A stretch of 64,000 nt of DNA, from assembly GCF_003311645.1 (NCBI RefSeq), contig NZ_QEST01000023.1, forward strand, positions 62,001 to 126,000, in the 5' to 3' direction. Shown in pieces: positions 35,341 to 43,908 of this stretch. Positions within the stretch are counted from its first letter, which is position 1, and each line of letters starts with the position of its first letter. A program made the translations under genes and the position numbers. The notes under the pieces were generated by a model, which ran no database searches, was not told the DNA's origin, and saw only the letters and a list, made by a program, of their open reading frames with translations. Source of the DNA: Streptomyces sp. PT12. GTDB taxonomy: Bacteria > Actinomycetota > Actinomycetes > Streptomycetales > Streptomycetaceae.

Positions 35341-35395
35341 GTGCCGTTCAACCTGGAGTGTTCGACCTGGAGCGTTCGACCGGGGGTGAGGACGC

Positions 35396-35878
35396 GTGGC
35401 AGACGCCCGGGCCGCGGACATCGCCGCCATCGAGGCGGCGGTCGTCAGCCTGCGCCGCATCCACAGGCGCCGCGCCCTAGCCGCCCGGCTCGCCGCGCGG
35501 CGCGGTGAGTGGCCCGTTCGGCACGGGCAGCTGCCGGACGCGGTCGTCGAGTTGCTGGCCGCGATCGAGTCAGCGGCGGCGCGCGGCGAGACGTTGACCG
35601 TGAGCGAGGCCGCCGCCGTCCTCGGCGTGGACCAGCCGCGTTCGAGCCGCCTCACGGCGCAGGCCCTCGCGGCGGGACTCCTGCGCCGCGAGGCGGACCA
35701 GCACGACGGCCGCCGCTCGCTGCTGGCGCTGACTCCCGAGGGCCACGATGTGCTGCTCCGCATCCGCGACGTCCGCCGCAGGGTGGTCGCCGAGGCGATC
35801 GCGGACTGGTCTGAATCGGACCGCGCGACGCTTGCGCGTCTTCTGACGCGGTTCCTGGGGGATGTGAATCCGGGGTAG
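35396..35878 (+). CDS. MarR family transcriptional regulator
   Basis: A 160-residue winged-HTH protein. Recognition region LTVSEAAAVLGVDQPRSSRLTAQALAAGLL is followed by the wing READQHDGRRSLLALTPEG, typical of MarR. GTG 35396 has GGTGAGG a few bases upstream. It diverges from the broken acetamidase gene, whose promoter region carries a dyad likely bound by it, so it may now be a regulator without its former target. Confidence 0.85.
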   Translation: MADARAADIAAIEAAVVSLRRIHRRRALAARLAARRGEWPVRHGQLPDAVVELLAAIESAAARGETLTVSEAAAVLGVDQPRSSRLTAQALAAGLLRREADQHDGRRSLLALTPEGHDVLLRIRDVRRRVVAEAIADWSESDRATLARLLTRFLGDVNPG

Positions 35879-35880
35879 GC

Positions 35881-36045
35881 GGCGGCTACGGAGGGTCCGG
35901 TGGCGCGGGCCGCCTGCCGCGGTGGCCTGTTTCGTGGTGGGTGCGGGGCAGAGATCGGCACCTACGGGAGGGGGCGTCGGGTGACCGAGACGGCCGCACA
36001 CCCAACACCCCTCCCCCCGTGGGTGCCCTCCCTGACCCGCACCGC
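35881..36045. repeat. Dispersed intergenic repeat, copy B, with long hairpin
   Basis: The first 67 bases (35881-35947) match 7095-7161 closely. Then an arm at 35949-35986 (GATCGGCACCTACGGGAGGG and neighbours) is the reverse complement of the single arm in copy A, and a second arm in direct orientation lies at about 36001-36045 (CTCCCCCCGTGGGTGCCC, CTGACCCGCACCGCC). The two arms can pair over about 35 bases with mismatches. It lies between convergent genes (MarR and antiporter), so it could be a bidirectional terminator. Confidence 0.65.
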
Positions 36046-36125
36046 CCTCCACCCGACACCCGGCCGACGGCGAACGGGAGGACGTCAGGACCGTAGCCGC
36101 CCCGCCAGGCCAGCGCAGCGCCCCC

Positions 36126-37478
36126 TCACCCCGACCCCCGCACCGTCGGCTGGTGCGGCACGTGCCAGGCCAGGGCGCGCTGTTCGCGGGTGTCCTCGTC
36201 CGCCGTGCGCTCCACGCGGCTCATCGCGAACCGCAGCAGCGGCGGCGCCATCACCGAGGTCAGCACCGCGACCAGCACCACGACCGAGAACATCTCGGTC
36301 GACAGCAGCCCGAGCCGCACCCCAGCCATCGCGATGATGACCTCGATCACGCCCCGCGCGTTCATGCCCGCGCCCAGCGCCAGCGCCTCCCAGCGCGACA
36401 TGCGCGCCCCCAGCGCGCCCACGAACGCCCCGATGAACTTCCCCGCGATCGCCGTCGCCACCACCGCGCCCGCCCACAGCGCGATCACCGGGTCGGCCAG
36501 CGCCGTCAGGTCCATCCGCAGCCCCGCCGTGGCGAAGAACAGCGGGGCGAGCACGACCAGCACCGTGGTGTTGAGCGGTTCGAGCCGACGCGGGCCCACC
36601 TCCTCGGTCGTGCGGCCGATCAGGATCCCGCACAGGAACGCCCCGAACACCGCCTCAAGTCCCAGCGCGTGCGTCCCCGCCGCGGCCAGCGTGATCAGCA
36701 CGACGGACGCCGCTATCGGCATGCCCCGCACCTCGGAACGCGCCGCCAGCCGCATCGCGGCCCCGACCACCACGCGCCCGACCGTTGCCGCGCACAGCAG
36801 CACCAGGCCCAACTGCCCGAACGTCCACACCAGTTCGCCGCCGTCCAGGCCCGTGGTCGCCATCGCGGCCACCACCGAGAGCAGCAGCCAGCCGATCGCG
36901 TCGTCGACCGTTCCGACGACGAGTATCAGCTGGCCCAGCGTCCGGTGCAGCAGGCCCATGTCGATCAGCGTGCGGGCGATCACCGGGATCGCGCTCACCG
37001 ACATCGCCACGCCCACGAACAGCGCGAACGTCAGCGTCTCCGCCTCGGGCCCCCGCATGGCGTTCGGCAGCAGCAGCCCCAGGCCGAGCCCCATGGCCAA
37101 CGGCACGAGCAGGCCCGCCGCGCTGACCCCCGCCGCCTTCGCGCCATGCCTGCGCACCAGCGACATGTCCAGGTGCACCCCGGTGAACCCGACCAGCAGC
37201 AGCACCCCCAACTGGCCCACGGCGTCCAGCAGATGCATCTGCCCCGGCTCCTGAGGGAACAGCCACTCGGCCACCCCGGGCGCCACCGCCGTCAGCAGCG
37301 ACGGCCCCATCAACACCCCCGCGCACAGCTCCCCGACGATCGCGGGCATCCGCAACCGCACGGCGAGGCGCCCGAGAAGGAGCGCCATCAGGAGCAACAG
37401 GCCGATCTGGAGGAGGAGCAGCAGCAACTCGTGCTCCGGGATAGGCGCCACCGGAACGGAGTCGGCGCTCAAGGACAT
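36126..37478 (-). CDS. CPA2-type cation/proton antiporter
   Basis: A 450-residue membrane protein with about 12 helices. Hallmarks of the Kef/NapA-like CPA2 family: LRMPAIVGELCAGVLMGPSLL, VGFTGVHLDMSLVRRHG, SVSAIPVIARTLIDMGLL, VGTVDDAIGWLLLSVVAA (paired Asp motif), GAFLCGILIG and GAGMNARGVIEVIIA. No cytoplasmic TrkA/RCK domain follows. ATG 37478 is chosen because AAGGGG sits six bases before it; a TTG seven codons upstream lacks a site. It exchanges Na+ or K+ for protons. Confidence 0.9.
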   Translation of the reverse strand: MSLSADSVPVAPIPEHELLLLLLQIGLLLLMALLLGRLAVRLRMPAIVGELCAGVLMGPSLLTAVAPGVAEWLFPQEPGQMHLLDAVGQLGVLLLVGFTGVHLDMSLVRRHGAKAAGVSAAGLLVPLAMGLGLGLLLPNAMRGPEAETLTFALFVGVAMSVSAIPVIARTLIDMGLLHRTLGQLILVVGTVDDAIGWLLLSVVAAMATTGLDGGELVWTFGQLGLVLLCAATVGRVVVGAAMRLAARSEVRGMPIAASVVLITLAAAGTHALGLEAVFGAFLCGILIGRTTEEVGPRRLEPLNTTVLVVLAPLFFATAGLRMDLTALADPVIALWAGAVVATAIAGKFIGAFVGALGARMSRWEALALGAGMNARGVIEVIIAMAGVRLGLLSTEMFSVVVLVAVLTSVMAPPLLRFAMSRVERTADEDTREQRALAWHVPHQPTVRGSG

Positions 37479-37630
37479 CACGAACCCCTTGTCGGACAAG
37501 GCGGGTTGACCCGGGTTTCCACCGTCCCGCCGATCTTAGGAGAGTTCGGGGCGCCGCGGGTCACCAAGCGTCAGAGAATCGTTACTGCGCGCACATCGGT
37601 TCGCCGCCCTGGTCAGGGTCATATCCAGGT

Positions 37631-37679
37631 GTCAACTCCGGGTTGACGCACCTCGTACTGTCAACCTACGGTTGACGCA
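37631..37679 (+). promoter_or_regulatory. Leaderless promoter overlapped by two operators
   Basis: Two dyads, GTCAACTCCGGGTTGAC (37631-37647) and GTCAACCTACGGTTGAC (37660-37676), share arms GTCAAC/GTTGAC, with starts 29 bp apart. TTGACG (37643-37648) makes a -35, and TACGGT (37667-37672) a -10 at 18-bp spacing. Transcription would begin about seven bases later, at the ATG itself (37679), so the message appears leaderless. Both operators cover promoter elements, which fits autorepression. Confidence 0.7.
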
Positions 37680-38395
37680 TGACGACGCAGATTCGGCTCG
37701 ACGATCTGATCGAGGCCATCAAGAAGGTCCACGACAACGCCTTGGACCAGCTCGCCGACGCGGTGATCGCGGCCGATCACCTCGGTGAGCTGGCCGATCA
37801 CCTGATCGGCCACTTCGTCGATCAGGCCCGCCGCTCGGGCGCCTCGTGGACGGAGATCGGCCGCAGCATGGGGGTCACGCGGCAGGCGGCGCAGAAGCGC
37901 TTCGTCCCCAAGGACGTCAGCGCCGACCTCGACCCCGCCGAGGGCTTCAACCGCTTCACGCCCCGCGCGCGCAAGGCGCTGATGGCGGGGCACGAGGCCG
38001 CCAAGGCCGCGGGGAACGACCAGGTGGTCCCCGCCCACATCGTGCTCGGCCTGCTGGACGACCCCGACGCGCTCGCCGGGGTGACGATCACCGAGCTCGG
38101 CGTCTCGCTCGACGCCGTGCGCGAGGCCGCGGAGGCCGCGCTCCCCGAGGCCGTCGCCGAGGTTCCCGCGCTCGTCCCCTACGACGCGGCGGCGAAGAAG
38201 GCGCTCGAGCTGACGTTCCGCGAGGCCCTGCGCCTGGGGCACAACTACATCGGCACCGAGCACATGCTGCTCGCCCTCCTCGAACAGGAGGATGGACAGG
38301 GGGTGTTGGCCGGTGTCGGCCTGGCCAAGGCGGCCGTCGAGGCGCGGATCGCCGAGACGCTGAAGGCGATCACGGCCTTCCCGAAGAAGGACTGA
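37679..38395 (+). CDS. HTH plus Clp N-domain regulator
   Basis: A 238-residue protein. The N-terminal third is helical with an HTH-like segment SWTEIGRSMGVTRQAAQKRF at about 57-76. Two Clp N-terminal repeat motifs follow (FNRFTPRARKALMAGHEAAK, VVPAHIVLGLLDDPDALAG; and ALELTFREALRLGHNYIGTEHMLLALLEQEDG, quoted in two parts). There is no ATPase domain. Proteins of this design occur in actinobacteria and probably couple DNA binding to recognition of ClpC/ClpB-type substrates or adaptors. The gene carries two identical-type dyads over its own promoter. Confidence 0.87.
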   Translation: MTTQIRLDDLIEAIKKVHDNALDQLADAVIAADHLGELADHLIGHFVDQARRSGASWTEIGRSMGVTRQAAQKRFVPKDVSADLDPAEGFNRFTPRARKALMAGHEAAKAAGNDQVVPAHIVLGLLDDPDALAGVTITELGVSLDAVREAAEAALPEAVAEVPALVPYDAAAKKALELTFREALRLGHNYIGTEHMLLALLEQEDGQGVLAGVGLAKAAVEARIAETLKAITAFPKKD

Positions 38396-38431
38396 GCCCA
38401 CGGACCGAGGCCACGGCCGACGTCCGAACGC

Positions 38432-38465
38432 CCGCGGGGGGCCGATGAGCCGAGGCCCCCCGCGG
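38432..38465 (+). terminator. Hairpin terminator after Clp N-domain gene
   Basis: CCGCGGGGGGCC, a 10-base loop and GGCCCCCCGCGG form a perfect 12-bp stem 37 bases after the stop codon. Confidence 0.75.
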
Positions 38466-38502
38466 AGTCCTCACGGGGGCACTCGTCAACGAGGAGGCCC
38501 CC

Positions 38503-38786
38503 GTGAACACCGTCGCAGGAACGCTGACCGTCGCCCCCGAGGACCGCGACGCCTACCTGGCCGTCTGCCGCGAGGTCGTCGAGCGGGCCCCAAGAGCCCC
38601 GGGCTGCCTCGACTTCGCGCTCGGCCCCGACCCGCTCGACCCCGGGCGGATCAACGTCCACGAGCGCTGGGACTCCGACCTGGCCGTGGAGTTCTTCCGC
38701 GCCTCGGGCCCGCCCCCGCCCCGACACCCCCGGTCCTCGCGGCCGACATCCACCGCTACCGCATCTTCGCCATCGAGGCGCCCTGA
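38503..38786 (+). pseudogene. Antibiotic biosynthesis monooxygenase (ABM) gene with frameshift
   Basis: The first ~70 codons read TVAPEDRDAYLAVCREVVE, APGCLDFALGPDPLDP, HERWDSDLAVEFFRASG, a clear ABM/YgiN-type domain. The frame is then lost in a C-rich run near 38710-38730; the true end, VLAADIHRYRIFAIEAP-stop, continues in another frame. GTG 38503 keeps GAGGAGG before it. The intact protein would be about 95 residues. Confidence 0.75.
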
Positions 38787-38828
38787 GCCAGCGCTCAGCC
38801 CGGTCTCCCGCTCAGCCCGGTCTCCCGC

Positions 38829-39329
38829 TCAGCTCGGGCTCCTGCTCAGCCCCAGGCTTCTGGAGAAGCGCAGCGCCGGGCGGCCCGCGAGTACCGTCTC
38901 GCCCTCCTTTGTGAAGCCGTTCCGCGCCAGGACCGCGCGGGAGCCCGCGTTCTCCAGCGTCGTGGCCGCGCGCAGCATCGCCAGCCCGTACTCCGCGGCC
39001 GCCACCCCGCACATCTGCCGCACCGCCGTGGTGGCGAGTCCGCGCCCCGCCGCGCACTTGGCGATCCGGAAGCCCAACTCGGCCGCGCCGCCCGCCACAT
39101 CGACGAGGTTGACCCGCCCGACGATCGCCCCCGCGATGTCCACCAGCACATGGAAGTGGCAGGTCCCGGCGGCCTGTTCGGCCAGCAGCGACTCGTGCCT
39201 GGCCTCGAAGTCCGCGAAGTACGCGTCCCCGCGGTCGGGCACTGACGCGGCGAAGTAGTCCCGGTTCTCCTGCTCGAAGGCGAGCAGGGCCGGAGCGTGA
39301 TCGCGGTGGAGCCGCACGAGTTCGGTCAT
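38829..39329 (-). CDS. GNAT family N-acetyltransferase (RimJ/RimL-like)
   Basis: A 166-residue acetyltransferase. Motifs: VRLHRDHAPALLAFEQENRDYFA at the start, IVGRVNLVDVAGGAAELGFRI, the acetyl-CoA loop CAAGRGLATTAVRQM, and ENAGSRAVLARNGFTKEGE. These match GNATs that acetylate N-termini or antibiotics. The C-terminus lies in a repeat of an 18-base unit (38792-38850, CAGCCCGGTCTCCCGCT-like) that gives SRSLGLSRSPS. Confidence 0.85.
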   Translation of the reverse strand: MTELVRLHRDHAPALLAFEQENRDYFAASVPDRGDAYFADFEARHESLLAEQAAGTCHFHVLVDIAGAIVGRVNLVDVAGGAAELGFRIAKCAAGRGLATTAVRQMCGVAAAEYGLAMLRAATTLENAGSRAVLARNGFTKEGETVLAGRPALRFSRSLGLSRSPS

Positions 39330-39438
39330 GGGAGAACGCTAGGCGAAGCCCTCGCTCCGGGCGAGACCGTCGACCCCGGCCATCGACCCCGGCCATCGGT
39401 CCCGGCCCGCGGCCGGGTCCGCGGCGCATGATGGCCGC

Positions 39439-40422
39439 ATGTCCCACGCGTCCCCGCCACCGCGCCGACCGCCCCTGCTGTGGGAGCAGCACTGCTGCCT
39501 GCCGCTCGAACACCGGGCGGACATCGGCGAGTTGGCGCGTTGCCGCAGGCCGGGAGGCAGCTTTGTCTCGGTGAACGCGGGCTATGCCCCGCACCGCGCC
39601 GACGACGTCACCGGCCTGCTCATGAGCTGGCGGGCCCGGATCGCCGCGGACGGCCGCCTGCGGCTTGCCGCGAGCGTCGAGGACATCGACGCCGCCGCGC
39701 GGGCGGGTCAGGTGGCGGTGGCGTTCGACCTTGAGGACTCGGGGCCGCTCGAGGGCGTCTCGACCGGGTGCGCCACTTCCACGACCTCGGCGTCCGCACG
39801 ATGCTGCCGAGCTACAACACCCGCAGCGCGGCGGGCGGCGGCTGCCTCGACGACGTCGACGAAGGGCTCACCGCCTGTGGTCGGGCGCTGATACGGGAGA
39901 TGAACGCCGTCGGCATGGTCGCGGACGGCTCCCACTGCGGCGCCCGCACCGGGCTCGACATGTGCGAGGTCTCCCAACAGCCCGCGATCTACAGCCACTC
40001 GTGCATGCGCGCGGTGTGGGACCACCCCCGCGACATCACCGACGAGCAGGCGAAGGCGTGCGCCGCCACCGGCGGGGGCGTCGGCATCACGGGCGTCGGG
40101 ATCTTCCTCGGCCCCAACGTCGTGGACATCGACGCGCTGGTCCGGCACATCGACCGCGCCGTCGACCTCGTGGGCCCCGACCGTGTGGGGCTGTTGACCG
40201 ACCGACTACCCGTTCGACCAGGGGACTTCAAGGCGCTGCTCGAAGAGAGCCCCGAGCTGTTCCCCGAGTGCTACACCCGCCGGGGGGCCGATCGCGTTCC
40301 TGCCGCCGGAGGACCTGCTGACCGTCGAACGCGCGCTGTTCGCCCGGGGATACCCCGACGACGCCGTCGCCGCCATCCTGGGCGGCACCTTCCGCCGCGT
40401 CGCCGCGCGGGTGTGGCCCTAG
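39439..40422 (+). pseudogene. Membrane (renal) dipeptidase family gene, several frameshifts
   Basis: The chain begins LLWEQHCCLPLEHRADIGEL, GGSFVSVNAGYAP, VAVAFDLEDSGPLEG, then shifts frame near 39765 to RHFHDLGVRTMLPSYNTRSA, NAVGMVADGSHCGARTG (metal site), IYSHSCMRAVWDHPRDITD. Another shift pair near 40195-40225 covers DYPFDQGDFKALLEESPELF, and a last shift near 40285 leads to IAFLPPEDLLTVERALFARG and VAARVWP-stop. All parts fit one peptidase M19 protein of about 325 residues. Confidence 0.8.
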
Positions 40423-40704
40423 CGCGAACGACGCCAACCACGTCACGCCCCCGCAGACGGAAGGACGAGTCACGCTACGCCCGTTTCCGCCACCCCGCCG
40501 AGCCGTGACGACCGGGTCGCCCTCGCCCAGGTGACCCATCCGACCCTTCCCGCCCGGCAGTTGACCGGGGACACCCGGCGAGGGCCCGATCCGGGCCCCC
40601 GGGGGGAAGGCCGAGGATCCTTCGGCGAGCCTGCCGGACCACGCCCGAGGTCCCGCTACGATCAACCTTCCGTCCACCCGATCGAGCGCCCGAGGGGTCG
40701 CGGC

Positions 40705-41013
40705 ATGGAGCAGGTCATGCGCTGGCTGAACGACTGGCACGCCACCCACGAGGGCGAACTCGCCGCCCACCGGGTGCGTTTCCGGGGCGCGCCGCCCTCG
40801 CTCGCGCTGGAGGCCGGTTCCCACCTGGTCACGCTCGACATTCGCCCCGCCGACGCTCCCCGCGACGCACCGGCCCACCGCGTCCGCGCGGTGTTCCTCG
40901 ACCAGGCGGCCGAGGAGACCTGGGAGGAAGAGGAGTTGGTGGCAAGCGAGGACGACCTGCGCGAACTCCTCGACCCCCTCCTGAAGTTCATGGTGGCCAA
41001 CGCCGAATCCTGA
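40705..41013 (+). CDS. Conserved hypothetical protein
   Basis: A 102-residue acidic protein (MEQVMRWLNDWHATHEGELA; EETWEEEELVASEDDLRELL). ATG 40705 follows GAGGGG by seven bases. Predicted mixed alpha/beta, no membrane segment. I do not recognise a function; it stands alone, with 282 bases before it in which I see no gene. Confidence 0.65.
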   Translation: MEQVMRWLNDWHATHEGELAAHRVRFRGAPPSLALEAGSHLVTLDIRPADAPRDAPAHRVRAVFLDQAAEETWEEEELVASEDDLRELLDPLLKFMVANAES

Positions 41014-41046
41014 AAGCGCGCGGCCCGTTCCCCGGCCCGGCCAGGG

Positions 41047-41751
41047 TCAGAGGGCGGGCGGGGTGATGGTGAAGCGGGCGTTGATCCGCGCGTACACCGT
41101 CTGGCGGCGGGGCTCCAGGTCGAGCGCGGGCGGCGGGGCCCCGGCCCCCGCGGGCGCCGAGCCGCGCATGCCGCCGTAGCCGCCCGCCACGGCCCCGTAC
41201 TCGGGCTGCGCGTCGGCCCCCAGGTCGGCGATGTCGACCAGCCCGGCCAGCTCGGAGCCCACCGCCTCCGCGTACTCCCGCGCCCGCTCGACCGCCTGCC
41301 GCACGGCCTGCTGCCGCGCCTCGCGGTGCACGGGCGACCCGGGGCGCAGCGCCCACCAGGGCCCCGAAACGCTGGTCAGCTCCAAGTCCGCGAGCCGCGT
41401 GGTGAGTTCGCCGAGCGCGGTGAAGTCCACGACGGTGGCCTGGACATACACCTTCCCGTGGTACGCCCGCACGCGCTCCCCGCGGCCCGACCGCAGCTCG
41501 GGGCTGATCGCGAACGCCCCCGTCTCGATCTTCTCCACCGCCTCGCCATAGGACTTGAGCAGGTCGAGAACGGCGTTGTTGCGCCGCGTGAGATCGGTGA
41601 GCGCCGCCCGCCGGTCACCGCCCCGCGCGCCCACGGTGACCCCGAGCCTGGCCGTCTCGGGCTCCACCTCGAGCCGCGCCTCCCCGCGCACCGCGACCCG
41701 CGGCGGGCCGGGCGCGGGGGCGGGATCGGCGGCGTTGGCGGGCGACGTCAT
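41047..41751 (-). CDS. SIMPL domain protein
   Basis: A 234-residue protein of the SIMPL (DUF541, BP26/OMP28) family: VAVRGEARLEVEPETARLGV at the start, ALTDLTRRNNAVLDLLKSYG, ISPELRSGRGERVRAYHG, VQATVVDFTALGELTTRLAD, and REARQQAVRQAVERAREYAEA. No signal peptide is visible, unusual for secreted relatives but seen in actinobacteria. ATG 41751 has GAGGAGGAG upstream. Confidence 0.85.
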   Translation of the reverse strand: MTSPANAADPAPAPGPPRVAVRGEARLEVEPETARLGVTVGARGGDRRAALTDLTRRNNAVLDLLKSYGEAVEKIETGAFAISPELRSGRGERVRAYHGKVYVQATVVDFTALGELTTRLADLELTSVSGPWWALRPGSPVHREARQQAVRQAVERAREYAEAVGSELAGLVDIADLGADAQPEYGAVAGGYGGMRGSAPAGAGAPPPALDLEPRRQTVYARINARFTITPPAL

Positions 41752-41858
41752 GGGCTCCTCCTCGGAACGGCGGCTCGGCGGCTGACGGGCTCGGTGGCTC
41801 CGCGGCTCGGTGCTCAGGCTACAAGCGCCGTGCCCCTCCCCATTGATGGGGCGGCGGG

Positions 41859-41967
41859 CTGCTCGACCCGCTTCCTCATCGCCGCCGAGGACGACTGGCC
41901 GCGCCACTGGTACGCGCGCGGGGGCTTCGCCGCGATCGGCAGCACCCACACGTTCCAACGCGCGTGA
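41859..41967 (+). pseudogene. GNAT acetyltransferase C-terminal fragment
   Basis: The phrase TRFLIAAEDDWPRHWYARGG, then FAAIGSTHTFQRA-stop, matches the C-terminus of a GNAT acetyltransferase (xDDWPRHWYxRxGFxxxGxTHxF). Nothing upstream in any frame completes the enzyme, so it is a remnant about 36 codons long. Confidence 0.7.
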
Positions 41968-41989
41968 CCTGATTGCGAGACTGGGGCCC

Positions 41990-42649
41990 ATGAACGAGAT
42001 GGCACGCTTCCGCAGGGCGCTCGTCGCCGGAGCCGCGGGCGGCGCGGCGGCGGCGACAGCGGCGGCGACGGCGCGCGACCTGGCTGCCGACATCGGCCTG
42101 CGCACGGTCGTGCTCGTCGAAGGGGGCAGCGACCAGGTCGCGGTGGAGGCGCTGGCGGCGCGCCGCGGCCGTGATCTCGACGCCGACGGCGTCGCGGTCG
42201 TGCCGCTGGGCGGCGTCACCAACATCGGCACGTTCCTTGCCCTGTGCGGCCCCTCGGGCCTCGATGTCAGGCTGGCCGGGCTGTGCGACGCGGGTGAGGA
42301 GCGCTTCTTCCAGCGCGGCCTCGAACGCGTGGGACTCGGCACCGACTTGACGCGCGCCACGCTCGAACCGCTGGGCTTCTATGTGTGCGTCGCGGACTTG
42401 GAGGACGAGCTGATCCGCGCCCTCGGCGCCGACGCCGTGCAGGAAGTCATCGACGCGCAGGGCGAGTTGCGGCCGTTCCACACGTTTCAGAACCAGCCCG
42501 CGCAGCGCGGGCGCACCGTCGAGCAGCAGCTCCGCCGCTTCATGGGCACCCACAGCGGCCGCAAGTCCCTCTACGCCCGCGCCCTGATCGACCACCTCCC
42601 CCCACCCCGCACCCCCCGCCCCCTTGACCGCCTGCTCGCCCACATCTGA
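41990..42649 (+). CDS. TOPRIM-domain nucleotidyl transferase/hydrolase (OLD-like)
   Basis: A 219-residue protein with a TOPRIM fold: TVVLVEGGSDQVAVEALAAR holds the catalytic Glu, and DVRLAGLCDAGEE the DxD-like acidic region. The C-terminus TFQNQPAQRGRTVEQQLRRF and HSGRKSLYARALIDHL is typical of standalone actinobacterial OLD-type TOPRIM proteins. It lacks the ABC ATPase domain of true OLD nucleases. Role in DNA or nucleotide processing is inferred. Confidence 0.83.
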   Translation: MNEMARFRRALVAGAAGGAAAATAAATARDLAADIGLRTVVLVEGGSDQVAVEALAARRGRDLDADGVAVVPLGGVTNIGTFLALCGPSGLDVRLAGLCDAGEERFFQRGLERVGLGTDLTRATLEPLGFYVCVADLEDELIRALGADAVQEVIDAQGELRPFHTFQNQPAQRGRTVEQQLRRFMGTHSGRKSLYARALIDHLPPPRTPRPLDRLLAHI

Positions 42650-42909
42650 CGCGCTCGGCGGCCGGGCCGAGGACGCGCTGGGCTCGGCGGGGTCGGCCGC
42701 GTGGACGGCGATCCGGATCGCGGTGTTCGGCGTGCTGCCCGCGGCCCTCCATTCATCGGGGGTGTCGCGGGCGTGGCGGCGGCGACGTTCGCGGGCGTCG
42801 CACGGGGGAAGCGGCGCAGGGCGGAAATCCGTCGCGCCTCGCGGCGGTGAGCCGTTAGCCTCCGCACGAGCGGGGGCCGGGGACGCCACCGCGAAAGGGG
42901 GAACGGGAC

Positions 42910-43632
42910 ATGGCGACCATCGCGGGCTTGCGCACCGACCGACTCGGCCTGCTGCTCGACCAGTTCGACAAGGCCAGGGACATGGCCCAGGTGCGGCTGG
43001 CGGGGCTCGGCGACGAGGAGTACCTGTGGGAGCCGGTGCCCGGCTGCTGGTCGATCCGGCGCAGGGGCGAGGCGGCGACGCCGAGGGCGTTCGGGCCAGG
43101 CGACTGGCTGCTCGACCGGGGCGCCCCCGACATCCCGGCGGGCGAGTACGCCGAGATCGCCCGGCAGGCGGCGGGCGGCATGCCGGTCGCCAAGATCGCC
43201 GACGACTGGAGCGTGAGCGTCGAGCGCGTCGAGGAGGTCCTGGCCCACACAGGGCCGGTGGAGCCCGACGAGACCCCGGTCACGACGATCGCGTGGCGGC
43301 TCGGCCACCTGCACTTCTGTTTCGCGGGCACCTGGGAGTGGACGTTCGGCGAACGGAGCCAGGACCCCACGCGGCTGGTCGACTTCACGCCCGACGCGGC
43401 CGTGGCGGTCGAACGCTTCTGGGCGCTCATGGACCGCTGGCGCGACAGCGTCGCCGCCGTGACCGAGGAGCAGCTCGACACGATCGGCTTCTCGCAGTAC
43501 CCGTACGGCTCCGACCCGGACGAGCCGTTTGTGTCCGCGCTGTGGGGCGGCAATCTCGAATTCATCCACCACATGGCCGAGATCGCCCTCCTCCGCGACC
43601 TCTGGCGCGCCCGCGCGACGGCGCGCGCCTAG
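42910..43632 (+). CDS. DinB superfamily protein
   Basis: A 240-residue four-helix-bundle metalloprotein: LDQFDKARDMAQVRLAGLGD, EYLWEPVPGCWSIR, TTIAWRLGHLHFCFAGTWEW (first metal His) and NLEFIHHMAEIALLRDLW (second His pair). DinB proteins act in thiol-dependent transfer or detoxification. ATG 42910 follows AAGGGGGAACGGGAC. The 260 bases before it hold no gene I can support. Confidence 0.85.
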   Translation: MATIAGLRTDRLGLLLDQFDKARDMAQVRLAGLGDEEYLWEPVPGCWSIRRRGEAATPRAFGPGDWLLDRGAPDIPAGEYAEIARQAAGGMPVAKIADDWSVSVERVEEVLAHTGPVEPDETPVTTIAWRLGHLHFCFAGTWEWTFGERSQDPTRLVDFTPDAAVAVERFWALMDRWRDSVAAVTEEQLDTIGFSQYPYGSDPDEPFVSALWGGNLEFIHHMAEIALLRDLWRARATARA

Positions 43633-43691
43633 CGGGTCGCTGGCTGGAGCGGCTGGCGCGGCTGGCGCGTGGGCGCGCCTGGGCGTGACGG

Positions 43692-43803
43692 GTCGGGGTC
43701 GGCGTTGGTCCAGGCCGGGCACTTGGCCGCCCACGCCTTGGCGTTCTCGGGGGTGTGTGCGGCGGCGATGAGCTGATGCACCAGGACGGCCGGGTTGATG
43801 AAC
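43692..43803 (-). pseudogene. APH-like kinase C-terminal fragment
   Basis: On the minus strand FINPAVLVHQLIAAAHTPEN and AKAWAAKCPAWTNADP match FIDPAVLVHQLIAAEHTPEN onward of the intact kinase at 52662-53465, at high DNA identity (43692-43803 against about 52803-52914). Only about 37 codons remain. Confidence 0.85.
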
Positions 43804-43846
43804 GTACGGGAAATGGGTTCGTAGCAGGGTGACTTCTCGTACACGG

Positions 43847-43908
43847 GGAAAGGGGATGTGTCGTGTTCCGGATGCGACCCGCTGTCTCTGGTGATCGCGC
43901 GGCTATGG
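43847..43908 (+). pseudogene. GNAT 5' fragment with ribosome site
   Basis: Sixty-two bases, including AAAGGGGAT, the GTG start (43863) and the first 15 codons (FRMRPAVSGDRAAM), match 54252-54314 with two differences. The frame then leaves the family. Its missing C-terminal half appears 4.9 kb to the right (48831-49125), on the same strand. Confidence 0.85.

Noticed and set aside
42650-42909. Possible gene between the TOPRIM and DinB genes
   Set aside because: Open frames exist on both strands but lack ribosome sites or recognisable motifs.
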